A DNA stretch of 53,969 nucleotides from Bacteroidales bacterium OttesenSCG-928-B11 (GTDB lineage Bacteria > Bacteroidota > Bacteroidia > Bacteroidales > WCHB1-69), in contig JAJDJJ010000007.1 of NCBI GenBank assembly GCA_030267125.1, positions 1 through 53,969 on the forward strand. Direction: 5' to 3'. Within the stretch, counting starts at the first letter, position 1; every line of letters starts with the position of its first letter. Both the position numbers and the translations under genes were made by a program. Below are positions 44,224 to 52,799 of the stretch, in pieces. The notes under the pieces were generated by a model. That model was not told the origin of the DNA and did not search any database. It saw only the letters and a program-made list of their open reading frames with translations.

Positions 44224-47200
44224 TTAAAAGTTGAACATGAAACCAAGGCTAACTCTTGTCGGAGCACTATAGTTGTATGGGTTTTTAACGGCCATATTGT
44301 AATACCATTTATATGAATCCACAGAGATTTGCGAATTGATTTGTTGTTGGTATTCCGTAGCTGTCAAATAACCATCGTCTTCAGGATTTCCAGTATAGGT
44401 ATATACACCCAAAATGTTTTTAAAATTAAAAAGGTTGGTCACGTCCACATAAACCGTCATTGAGGATTTTTTTGCTTTTTTGCCATCTTCTTTAGCTTTT
44501 CCTTCAAGCATAAAAGTTCTGTCAATACGCAAGTCGCATTGGAAAGTCCATGGTTTGTGTGAGCCGTTGATCGTTCCGGAGAGACGAGATGCGCCACCCT
44601 GTCCGATTCCAGAATAAGCGATGCTTGATTTACTGTATGGTAAACCGGATGCCGCAGAGAAGATCAGGTTGAACGACATGTTTTCAAACCATCTGATCTC
44701 TTTTTTAGTATCATCTTGCATAACTCTTGTCGTTGTTGGTCCAATATAGTTCAACCCTGTTCCTAATGTATAGCCTAAGTTCAAGCTGAATCGGTGTCTT
44801 TGGTCAAATTCCAAATTGGTCAAGGTTCTCAAGTTCGGTTGTCCGGATTGGATGATCGCCAAGTTTGAAGAAGCGGAAGATCCGGTTCCTTTTGCAAACT
44901 GCAAGGTGTATCCTGCGCGAAGAGTCACGTTTTTAATATCTCTCATAAGATAGCTGATAGAGAATCCTTGTACCGTACCGAAGTCAAGGTTAGCGTATGA
45001 ATAATACGTACTCGGATACGCTTGAGTGTAGCGGTAAGTTTGGATCATGTCTCGTTTTTCAGAATAATACGCCGTAATGTTAATAGCGGCATCATCACCT
45101 AATGCTTGCGAGAATCCCAATTCATACTCGATACTCTTTTGGGGTCTCAAGTTAGGGTTGGAAACCACGAATGATTGGTTTTTACCATATTTTTCGATGA
45201 ACAAATAGCTAACCGGATCCAATTGGAGGTTGGGAGGACGGTTAGTTACAATATTATAGTGTGCTGTGAAGCGTGATTTACTTGTTGACACGGGGAATGA
45301 GAAAGACAACCTCGGCATCACCGACCAGTTAGTTTCATAATCCATAAACGCTTTAGCATCCACTTTAGAGATCAGGGTTCTGTCGATTTCGTCTAACAAA
45401 ATTGGTCCGCCATTGGCACCCATCAAATTGTCGGCATCCACAACTGCTTGTCCACTTGCGTCATACCAATCATTACCGTCACGATAACCGATAATGCTTG
45501 AGTTTGTCAAATCCAATTTCTCGTCTCTTCTATCCACATATACAACCCAGTTATCTCTTGCGTTGCTTACGAACAAACCTTCCGATACTCCTTCGCCAAT
45601 TTCCTCTTTAATAGATCCTACTGTATGTGCCGGTCTGAACAAATAGGGGTCTTTCAATACGGACTGGTTTGCATCGAAGCGGTCAACACGAACCCCCACA
45701 TTAAACACCAATGTTCTGATTACGAATCTATCTTGCAAATACATCGCCATATAAACCGGTTCGTATGCACCCACGTTATAGGTTCTGTTTCCGTTTTCAT
45801 CTCTTCCGTTAAAGAAGTCGTCAATATCGGTTTTCTTTTTGTATTTATTTTTACCGGTATAGTCATAGCCATAATATGATACCATTTGGCTTGCGGCTGT
45901 TGTTCCCACCAATAACTCTTCTGCGGAGAACATGGAGAGATCAAATGTTGAAGGATCAAGGTTATCCACATCAATCCAATCTGTTCCATTGGGATCATAT
46001 CCTAATTTTTCTCTCAGGTTTCTATCAAAAGTTGATTGTGCGTTCAATGCGGGCAAGTAGTTGAAGCGTACAGTGTCGCCTGTTTCGTTCCAAATCGGGT
46101 TTTCTGTATCCAACGCGTCTTTAAAGTGCGAATTGGTATGTTGTCTCATCAATGTCCACAAGGAGTTAGCACTTACCGAGTGGTATCTTGAAGAGGGTCT
46201 GTCCAATTCAAAGCCCAATTTCAATTCATGTGCTCCCACATTCATAGTCAAACTGGCTTTAGCACCCCATGTGGAACTTTCTGATTTCACATATCCGCCT
46301 GCGTTGATTCCTGGCATCGGGTACATGCTGTACACAGAGCTGGGACGGTCACCGTTAAGCAACCCGCCAAACTGTTGGTAGATATTAAAGTTATAAGGTA
46401 CTTGGTATCCGTAAAAATCATTCAGGATATCCGGTCCAAATTGATCTAACATATTCAAGTTATAATTTGCCAAATCCTGATTGTATGGTCCCGGGGTATA
46501 AGTTATCAATGAGTCATAAACACCGGTAAATACATAAACGTTGTCATGCACCATGCTATCCGGAGCAGTATAATCTGACAATGAGTAGCTTGAAGCTCTA
46601 TGCGTTGTAAATTTTCCCAAGTGCCCGTATGCGAAGAAATTATCTCTTAATTCTTTGTCATACGCTTCATAATTGTATTTAGTATAGCTCACGTTGAAGT
46701 CATACGTCAAGTTTTTCAATTTGCTGCTATCTTCGGCGCCTTTGCGAATCACCATGTGGCTTACTCTGGCGAACAAACGCATGGTTGAATTTTTCGAGAT
46801 AGCGTTGTTGGCATTATTGAATAATGACGAAGTGCGTCCCCAGCTTTTGCCTTGACCGTAGTCATACATTGCATTCAAGCTGATTCTAAGGCTATTAGCC
46901 TTAGCAAGGTCAGCGCTTTTTATCGGTTGGATATCTATTTTTCCTTGGATAATGAATCCCCAGTTTTCAGCATTTTGTCTCACTCTTCTTTTCTCGAAAG
47001 CGTCTTCCAGCAAATAACTTGCGTTAGATGAGAATGCGCCGAATTCAGTGTTGCTGTATCTCATAGGGTTATCAATCAAGCTTTGGATAACCTCATCTTT
47101 AGCCACCCAGGATCCGCCTCTCAACGGTCTGCTGTCTTGATTGAAATATCCTTCACCCGAAAGCATGAAGCCCATTCTTATCCTTGTGGAATCTTTCCCT

Positions 47201-48003
47201 TTCAATATCGGACCGGAAACGGTGGCGGCACCCAAGAAGTTGTTGTATCCGTCAACGGAACCTCTAAGCTCAACGCTAGAGGAGAAGTTCCTAGGCACAC
47301 CGCGTGTATTGAAAACTTGGAAACTGGTACCGTCGCCATATTCCGCAGGGATCCCCCCTTGGATCAGCTGAGCCGCATCCATGGATTGCATTGCCACAGC
47401 ACCGCTACCGCGCATACGCACCCCATCAATGATGGTTACCTGCCCGTCACTACGGTTACCGCGTACAGACATGATATTCCCGTCAATGGAGCTAACCCCT
47501 TCTGCCGTCGCCAAGGCTGACGTTGCACTACGACCCGGGCTTTTTTGCAATTGTTCTCCATCAATGGTTGTCTGTGTTTTCGGGTCTCCCATGTCAACCA
47601 CCGGTTTTTTGTGTTTTACCACAATTTCTTTCAGCATAGTAGGGCTGTCGCCGTCCTCTCCTCCACCTAAATTAATTTCAAAGTCAATGATTTCGATTGC
47701 GTCAGGCGCAACGTAAATACCTGTTTTTTTCTGTGATCTACCGGATGTAAGGTGCATTGCTTCCAAATCATACGTTCCCGGTTGGATGTTGGAGAGTTTG
47801 AAAGATCCGTTACCATCAATCCAGGCGTCCAAAATAGGATCATTCTCTTGATAAAGAATAATTCTTGCTTCAGCCATACCCAGAGCAGTCCCGAAATTGT
47901 CTTTTACAATCCCTTGTAGCGTGCCTGGCGCCTGTGAAAACGCAAAACTGACACAGCAAAGGAGTACTCCAATTGTTAAGAGTAATTTTTTAATCATAGC
48001 CAT
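44224..48003 (-). CDS. TonB-dependent receptor with carboxypeptidase-regulatory-like domain
   Basis: A 1259-aa outer-membrane receptor with signal peptide (MAMIKKLLLTIGVLLCCVSFAFSQ; M3 is an alternative start). It has a carboxypeptidase-regulatory-like domain (about 27-115), a plug ('NRSDGQVTIIDGVRMRGSGA', about 180-200) and a barrel that ends in '...SLGFMFNF', with the terminal phenylalanine. There is no SusD gene beside it, unlike polysaccharide loci. The ligand is unknown; the context points to a role with the secreted giant protein. Confidence 0.94.
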   Translation of the reverse strand: MAMIKKLLLTIGVLLCCVSFAFSQAPGTLQGIVKDNFGTALGMAEARIILYQENDPILDAWIDGNGSFKLSNIQPGTYDLEAMHLTSGRSQKKTGIYVAPDAIEIIDFEINLGGGEDGDSPTMLKEIVVKHKKPVVDMGDPKTQTTIDGEQLQKSPGRSATSALATAEGVSSIDGNIMSVRGNRSDGQVTIIDGVRMRGSGAVAMQSMDAAQLIQGGIPAEYGDGTSFQVFNTRGVPRNFSSSVELRGSVDGYNNFLGAATVSGPILKGKDSTRIRMGFMLSGEGYFNQDSRPLRGGSWVAKDEVIQSLIDNPMRYSNTEFGAFSSNASYLLEDAFEKRRVRQNAENWGFIIQGKIDIQPIKSADLAKANSLRISLNAMYDYGQGKSWGRTSSLFNNANNAISKNSTMRLFARVSHMVIRKGAEDSSKLKNLTYDFNVSYTKYNYEAYDKELRDNFFAYGHLGKFTTHRASSYSLSDYTAPDSMVHDNVYVFTGVYDSLITYTPGPYNQDLANYNLNMLDQFGPDILNDFYGYQVPYNFNIYQQFGGLLNGDRPSSVYSMYPMPGINAGGYVKSESSTWGAKASLTMNVGAHELKLGFELDRPSSRYHSVSANSLWTLMRQHTNSHFKDALDTENPIWNETGDTVRFNYLPALNAQSTFDRNLREKLGYDPNGTDWIDVDNLDPSTFDLSMFSAEELLVGTTAASQMVSYYGYDYTGKNKYKKKTDIDDFFNGRDENGNRTYNVGAYEPVYMAMYLQDRFVIRTLVFNVGVRVDRFDANQSVLKDPYLFRPAHTVGSIKEEIGEGVSEGLFVSNARDNWVVYVDRRDEKLDLTNSSIIGYRDGNDWYDASGQAVVDADNLMGANGGPILLDEIDRTLISKVDAKAFMDYETNWSVMPRLSFSFPVSTSKSRFTAHYNIVTNRPPNLQLDPVSYLFIEKYGKNQSFVVSNPNLRPQKSIEYELGFSQALGDDAAINITAYYSEKRDMIQTYRYTQAYPSTYYSYANLDFGTVQGFSISYLMRDIKNVTLRAGYTLQFAKGTGSSASSNLAIIQSGQPNLRTLTNLEFDQRHRFSLNLGYTLGTGLNYIGPTTTRVMQDDTKKEIRWFENMSFNLIFSAASGLPYSKSSIAYSGIGQGGASRLSGTINGSHKPWTFQCDLRIDRTFMLEGKAKEDGKKAKKSSMTVYVDVTNLFNFKNILGVYTYTGNPEDDGYLTATEYQQQINSQISVDSYKWYYNMAVKNPYNYSAPTRVSLGFMFNF

Positions 48004-48120
48004 TAATTTATATTAAACATACATAAAACTTTTTATCCTCTTTTTGGGGCGGCTAATTTATAAAAAAAAATCCCGCCTAAACAGTTCTGATCCCTAAATT
48101 TAAAATTTTCTTGTAATTAT

Positions 48121-48513
48121 CTAATTATAAGGTCTTTTTAAAATTTCAGAATAAATGATGCCTTCTCTTATTTTTTCTATCTTTATTGATATTCCCGAGT
48201 TATCTTCTTGCTCATTATCAAAAAAATATGATTCATTTTTTTCTATTTCTCTCTGTGAAACCACTTTTTCCCATATCGTGTCATCTATTTTGTCATAATT
48301 GACATATTCACCTATTTTTGGAGGATTTCCTTTTTTTTCCTCCAAAGCATCAACCGGAATCGGAATTTCTGAAAATTCTTCTTCGTACTCATCATCATAA
48401 TCAAAATATGGGGGTTGCGGGTTGACGGGTTCTTCCTTTTTTTTCTTTTTACCCACGAAAAAAAGATACAATATTGTGACAACAATCGGAAAAAGTATTT
48501 CTATAATATCCAT
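48121..48513 (-). CDS. Small single-pass membrane protein with acidic tail
   Basis: A 130-aa protein with one N-terminal helix (about 4-21), a basic 'GKKKKKEEP' stop-transfer, and an acidic cytoplasmic part with 'YDDEYEEEF'. The helix-lysine order puts the C-terminal part in the cytoplasm. It has a typical -7 element upstream. I do not recognise a family; it is kept as a gene because of its composition and promoter. Confidence 0.65.
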   Translation of the reverse strand: MDIIEILFPIVVTILYLFFVGKKKKKEEPVNPQPPYFDYDDEYEEEFSEIPIPVDALEEKKGNPPKIGEYVNYDKIDDTIWEKVVSQREIEKNESYFFDNEQEDNSGISIKIEKIREGIIYSEILKRPYN

Positions 48514-48553
48514 ATTTATTTTTCGTTATTGGGAGTACTGTTTTGCGCATCCG

Positions 48554-48561
48554 TATTTTTG
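48554..48561 (+). promoter_or_regulatory. -7 element (TATTTTTG) of the Rieske-like lipoprotein gene
   Basis: Exact TAnnTTTG, 38 bp before the lipoprotein ATG. It stands back to back with a minus-strand -7 element 5 bp away. Confidence 0.5.
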
Positions 48562-48566
48562 CGGCG

Positions 48567-48574
48567 CAAAGGTA
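48567..48574 (-). promoter_or_regulatory. -7 element (TACCTTTG) of the small membrane protein gene
   Basis: On the minus strand TACCTTTG is an ideal TAnnTTTG. It is 53 bp upstream of the ATG at 48513. Confidence 0.6.
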
Positions 48575-48599
48575 CAAAAAAACAAATAGTCTTAAAACA

Positions 48600-49028
48600 A
48601 TGAATGGCAGAAAAATATATGGGATAATAACCCTTTCCCTTCTTATAATGGCAAGTGGGTGCGGAGATTATGTGCACCCCACTATTCCCAATGTTCACGT
48701 TGATTTCACCATATACCCCAATGATCCTAATTATCCCGGCTTGAATTATTTCGGCGGGCATGAATATTTTACGGGAGGGGTAAACGGAATTGTGATATAT
48801 CGAATTGATTATGAAACATTTGCCGCTTATGACCGAGCTTGTCCTTATGACTGGGAGAATCCCGATGCTTGGATTTGCGTGGATCCCAGCGGATTGGTGT
48901 TGATCGACAGTTGCTGTGGATCCCGATTCAACATATTAGACGGCCTGCCCATCAACGGACCTTCGGAACTTCCGCTCAAATACTACAAAACCAGATATAA
49001 TGGTAATCGCTTACGGATTTACAGTTGA
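48600..49028 (+). CDS. Rieske-like cysteine-rich lipoprotein
   Basis: A 142-aa protein. I start at MNGRKIYG; the 19 codons upstream overlap the promoter and do not look coding. A hydrophobic segment ends in 'MASGC', a lipobox with cysteine 21. The mature part is like the Rieske fold ('YDRACPYDW', 'VDPSGLVLIDSCCGSRFNILDG', 'GPSELPLKYY'), but the usual CxH and CxxH ligands are replaced: C-P-Y and C-C-G-S, without histidines. It is probably not a canonical 2Fe-2S protein. Its 3' end overlaps the PNP gene by 10 bp, convergently. Confidence 0.8.
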   Translation: MNGRKIYGIITLSLLIMASGCGDYVHPTIPNVHVDFTIYPNDPNYPGLNYFGGHEYFTGGVNGIVIYRIDYETFAAYDRACPYDWENPDAWICVDPSGLVLIDSCCGSRFNILDGLPINGPSELPLKYYKTRYNGNRLRIYS

Positions 49029-49831
49029 GGCAACATTTCAATCACCAATTTCTCCATCACCGGAGCCGCGGTTTCGGCCGCCTTCAGCACCTCTTCGTGG
49101 GAAACATTTTCCACCCGTCCCACAATCCCCAAATCGGTGATCACGGAGAATGCAAAAACTTCCATTCCGCGGTACCGCGCAACGATCGTCTCGGGCACGG
49201 TTGACATGCCCACCGCATCAGCTCCCATGATATGGAACATACGGTATTCTGCCGGCGTTTCGTAACAAGGTCCCGACACGCCCATATAAACACCTTCTTG
49301 CACATGCAAGCCATGTTCCTTAGCCACTTTGAATGCGACCTTTCGCATATTACGCGAATATGCCTCACTCATATCTAAAAAACGCGGGCCGAGTTTATCG
49401 TCGTTCTTTCCTAGTAATGGATTATCGCCAAATAGGTTGATATGATCGTTGATGATCATCACATCGCCCACTTTAAATGTAGGGTTCATACCGCCAGCCG
49501 CATTGGAGAGTATCACTTTCTCAATGCCGATCTCTTTCAAAACCTGAATCGGCAAAGTAACCTCCTTCATGTCATATCCTTCGTAATAGTGGAATCTGCC
49601 ATTGAGGACAACCAAATCCACGCCATTTAATCTTCCGTAAATCCAAGTGCCGGCATGCCCCGCAACGGTAGAAACCGGATAACCCGGAATCTCTTTATAT
49701 GGAATTTCAACATGTTTTTCAACAATTTTGCCCAAATTCCCCAATCCAGAGCCTAACACAATAGCAATTTTGGGGTTGCCCACTTTCTTGCTATTCAAGA
49801 AATCAGCTATTTTTTGTATTCTTTCTAACAT
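49019..49831 (-). CDS. punA: Purine nucleoside phosphorylase (trimeric PNP-I type)
   Basis: A 270-aa enzyme that splits purine nucleosides with phosphate. It has 'IVLGSGLGNLG' (phosphate-binding), 'GRFHYYEGY', the 'AAGGMNPTFKVGDVMIINDHIN' stretch, 'GPCYETPAEYRM' and 'GADAVGMSTVPETIVARY', all typical of low-mass trimeric PNPs. The start overlaps the LpxK 3' end by 29 bp, so translation may be coupled. Confidence 0.95.
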   Translation of the reverse strand: MLERIQKIADFLNSKKVGNPKIAIVLGSGLGNLGKIVEKHVEIPYKEIPGYPVSTVAGHAGTWIYGRLNGVDLVVLNGRFHYYEGYDMKEVTLPIQVLKEIGIEKVILSNAAGGMNPTFKVGDVMIINDHINLFGDNPLLGKNDDKLGPRFLDMSEAYSRNMRKVAFKVAKEHGLHVQEGVYMGVSGPCYETPAEYRMFHIMGADAVGMSTVPETIVARYRGMEVFAFSVITDLGIVGRVENVSHEEVLKAAETAAPVMEKLVIEMLPQL

Positions 49832-50873
49832 AATCTTCTATTATTGTATTAAAATTTTTCTTTTCGTCGAACAAGAAATCAATCCTCACCGGCAAAACAA
49901 AAATCGGAAATTGATCCATCTCTTTAGAAATTGCTGATGATTGCAATCGGGCATAATCTTTTTCGGTTGTGACCATAATCGCTTGCTCTCCCAGTTTTTC
50001 ATATCCCCGTTTTATCTTCTCCAAATCATGGAGCTTAAAATCATAATGATCTCGGTATTCTAAATGCTCAATTAGGGTAAATTGTTCAGATAAATACCTA
50101 ATCATGGGTTTGGGATTAGCAATTCCTGTGAGTAATAATGCCGGTGTAGAGCTCGAAATTTGTATGTTTTCAGCCTTCCGATTTTGTGGGTTTATATTAT
50201 TATATATATATCTAGTATAGAAGCAGTGTTGTTTTTTCGCCAGCCTCAGTTTTTCTTTGATTTTATCTGCTTCATCCCGTAACAGATTTTCAGGAGATTT
50301 CGTGACGATGATGATGTCGGCGGATTTAGCCGCAGAAGCAAACTCCCGCAGATTTCCTGCCGGTAACGGAAGATCAGCATAGTAAGGATCGGCATATTCT
50401 GTCAGCACTATTTTTAGTCCGGCTGCAATTGGCAGATGTTGGAACGCATCATCGAGCACCGCCAGTTGGATTGGAGGAGTCAGTTTTTCCAGCTCTTTCA
50501 GTGCGATTGCCCGTTTTTCGGAAACAGCAACGATTGTAGTTGGAAATTTTCGCAATATTTGCATTGGTTCATCGCCAATATTTCTGGCGGTCTGTTGCTC
50601 TTCGGATAAATTATTAGCTAAAAGAAAGCCTTTGGTTTTCCTTCCATATCCCCGGCTAACCAATGCGCTTCTCCCCCACTCTTTCGTTAATGCCAAGAGG
50701 TATTCGGTGTGTGGCGTTTTCCCTGTGCCTCCCACGCGTAAATTTCCCACTACAATGGTCGGGATTACCGAATGGTAGCTTTTACAAACACCCGATCTAT
50801 AGAACCATCTGCGCAAAGCAGCTATCGTTCCATATAGCAGAGCGAACGGGAAAAGGAGGTAGCGCCATTTCAT
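49803..50873 (-). CDS. lpxK: Tetraacyldisaccharide 4'-kinase
   Basis: A 356-aa inner-membrane-associated kinase that phosphorylates the lipid A disaccharide. It has an N-terminal hydrophobic anchor ('YLLFPFALLYGTIAAL', about 5-20), then the P-loop 'GNLRVGGTGKT' (43-53), and 'LVSRGYGRKTKGF' and 'LAVLDDAFQH', which fit LpxK. Its ATG overlaps the PhoH stop by 1 bp (TAATG). It fits with the other envelope genes around it. Confidence 0.95.
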   Translation of the reverse strand: MKWRYLLFPFALLYGTIAALRRWFYRSGVCKSYHSVIPTIVVGNLRVGGTGKTPHTEYLLALTKEWGRSALVSRGYGRKTKGFLLANNLSEEQQTARNIGDEPMQILRKFPTTIVAVSEKRAIALKELEKLTPPIQLAVLDDAFQHLPIAAGLKIVLTEYADPYYADLPLPAGNLREFASAAKSADIIIVTKSPENLLRDEADKIKEKLRLAKKQHCFYTRYIYNNINPQNRKAENIQISSSTPALLLTGIANPKPMIRYLSEQFTLIEHLEYRDHYDFKLHDLEKIKRGYEKLGEQAIMVTTEKDYARLQSSAISKEMDQFPIFVLPVRIDFLFDEKKNFNTIIEDYVRKNTKNS

Positions 50874-51844
50874 TATTTCGAATTATCGTTTTTCTCTTGA
50901 TCCCAATTTTCATAACGCTGGATGATTTTTGTAACCAAATGATGGCGAACCACATCCGAATTATCTAAATAGACAAAATCGATACCTTTCACTCCTTTCA
51001 GGATGCGAGTGGCTTGCACCAGTCCCGAATGTTGATGGCGCGGCAAGTCAATCTGGGTTATATCTCCTGTGATGAAAAATTTGGCGTTTTTCCCCATCCG
51101 GGTCAAAAACATTTTCAACTGCCCGTCGGTGGCATTTTGTGCTTCATCAAGAATCACGTACGCATTGTCGAGCGTACGTCCGCGCATGAAAGCCAGCGGC
51201 GCAATCTCGATCGTTTTATCTTCCAGATAGCCTAACAGTTTCTGCATTGGCATCATATCCCAAAGCGCATCGTAGAGCGGTTGAAGATAAGGGTCTAATT
51301 TGTCTCGCAGATCCCCGGGCAAGAACCCCAGGTTTTCACCGGCCTCTACCGCAGGGCGGGTCAAGATGATTCTCCGTATCTGTTTGTTCTTTAATGCCCT
51401 AACCGCCAATGCTACGGCAGTATATGTTTTCCCTGTTCCTGCGGGGCCAATGGCAAACACCATATCGTTTAGGGTGCTGCTCTCCACCAAGCGTTTCTGA
51501 TTGGGTGTAATCGCCTTGATGATTTTGCCTTCACGACCGTGTAACAAAACATCTCCGCTCAGTCCTTCTCTATCTAATCGGTAAAATGAATCATCTTCCA
51601 TGGACGTGATATTGAGAATATCGGTTTCTGTCAATCCTCCAAATCGCTCATAATGAATAACCAGCAAATTCAGCCGGTCAATGAGGGTGTCAATTTCCGA
51701 TTCCTCTCCGGCGATTTTCACCTCATTTCCGCGAGCCGTAATTTTCAGTTTCGGGAAGATATGGGAGAGAAGCTGTACATTTTTATCGTTTGTCCCATAC
51801 AGCCCCGGTGCAATTCCGGTATCTATCGTAAAAGTTTTTTCCAT
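50873..51844 (-). CDS. PhoH-family ATPase
   Basis: A 323-aa cytoplasmic protein with an N-terminal KH-like region (about 30-75) and a PhoH ATPase domain: Walker A 'GPAGTGKT' (133-140), 'RPAVEAGENLGFLPGDL', Walker B 'AYVILDEAQNA' and 'FFITGDITQIDLP'. PhoH proteins are linked to RNA metabolism and ribosome maturation. It is 33 bp after the degenerate M23 gene and overlaps lpxK. Confidence 0.93.
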   Translation of the reverse strand: MEKTFTIDTGIAPGLYGTNDKNVQLLSHIFPKLKITARGNEVKIAGEESEIDTLIDRLNLLVIHYERFGGLTETDILNITSMEDDSFYRLDREGLSGDVLLHGREGKIIKAITPNQKRLVESSTLNDMVFAIGPAGTGKTYTAVALAVRALKNKQIRRIILTRPAVEAGENLGFLPGDLRDKLDPYLQPLYDALWDMMPMQKLLGYLEDKTIEIAPLAFMRGRTLDNAYVILDEAQNATDGQLKMFLTRMGKNAKFFITGDITQIDLPRHQHSGLVQATRILKGVKGIDFVYLDNSDVVRHHLVTKIIQRYENWDQEKNDNSK

Positions 51845-51877
51845 AAATATCGTTTCAAGGTTTCAAAACAATTTTTC

Positions 51878-52798
51878 TTAATTCAATACAACATAATCCA
51901 ATGGGTTTACTTGTATTCCATTGTACCAAAGTTCAAAGTAAAGATTTGTCCCATAGGTTGTTTGTCCGCTATCGCCCATTTTAGCAATCGGTTCGCCGGA
52001 TTTCACCTTCTGCGCTGTGCCTTTGAGGATATTTTCACAATGCGCGTAAATAGATACTAAGTTATTGGCATGTTGGATAATAATCGTATTCCCTCCTTTC
52101 GGGTCATATCCAGCAGAGATAATCACACCATCCGCAGCAGCGGAGATCAATGTGCCCGCTTGGTTCTTAATGACGATGCCCATCTGTCCGTTAACCGGGT
52201 CAAACCGCTCGGCGATGACCCCGTGCGTAGGCGGCAACAATAACAGTGAACTCATCTCTGTTTTTTTCCCTACCGGAACCGACACCGAATGCGTTACCCC
52301 CTCCCGAATCACATCCTCCTGAATCATTTCGGCATCCTCAAAAATCCGTTCCTTCGCTGCAAGTCGTTTTTTAATATCCGCATCTTTCAATGCTTCCTTT
52401 GTCTCCACTTTATTGTTAATTTCCACCATTTCTTTCTCATCCTCAATGATTTGATCATTCAGAACGTGATAGAAATTAGCTATGTATTGCTGGTTTATTC
52501 TCAATTTATTTTCTAATGAATCAACACTTTCCGCTAATTTCCGGTATTCACTGTAATCTTCGGGTCGCGCATAACCGGGAAAATAAAATTTCAACGGCGT
52601 GAAGGCAATCAGCAAGATGGTGATCACCACCAAGATAAAAATCGATGTGGTTAAGAGTACAAATATATTTCTTGGACTCAATAAGATGGATATCCTGTTT
52701 TGATGAGTGAGCGTATTTTGAATAAGCAACCGGTATTTGGTTTTCCAATTGCGCTTAATCGCTTTAAAAAAATAAGATATATTATTAATTATCTTCAT
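51878..52798 (-). CDS. M23/LytM-fold protein with degenerate active site
   Basis: A 306-aa membrane-anchored protein: a transmembrane helix (about 44-68), a coiled coil (about 80-160) and a LytM domain (about 190-306). The zinc and catalytic residues are lost: the HxxxD motif becomes Q205xxxV209, and HxH becomes N285xY287; only the 'YAH' histidine remains. This is the pattern of non-catalytic LytM activators such as EnvC and NlpD. It starts 1 bp after the active M23 gene, which suggests that it acts with it. Confidence 0.88.
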   Translation of the reverse strand: MKIINNISYFFKAIKRNWKTKYRLLIQNTLTHQNRISILLSPRNIFVLLTTSIFILVVITILLIAFTPLKFYFPGYARPEDYSEYRKLAESVDSLENKLRINQQYIANFYHVLNDQIIEDEKEMVEINNKVETKEALKDADIKKRLAAKERIFEDAEMIQEDVIREGVTHSVSVPVGKKTEMSSLLLLPPTHGVIAERFDPVNGQMGIVIKNQAGTLISAAADGVIISAGYDPKGGNTIIIQHANNLVSIYAHCENILKGTAQKVKSGEPIAKMGDSGQTTYGTNLYFELWYNGIQVNPLDYVVLN

Positions 52799-52799
52799 A

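Noticed and set aside
38164-48003. SusC/SusD polysaccharide-utilisation locus
   Set aside because: A TonB receptor is present, but no SusD-like lipoprotein, glycosidase or hybrid sensor is nearby.
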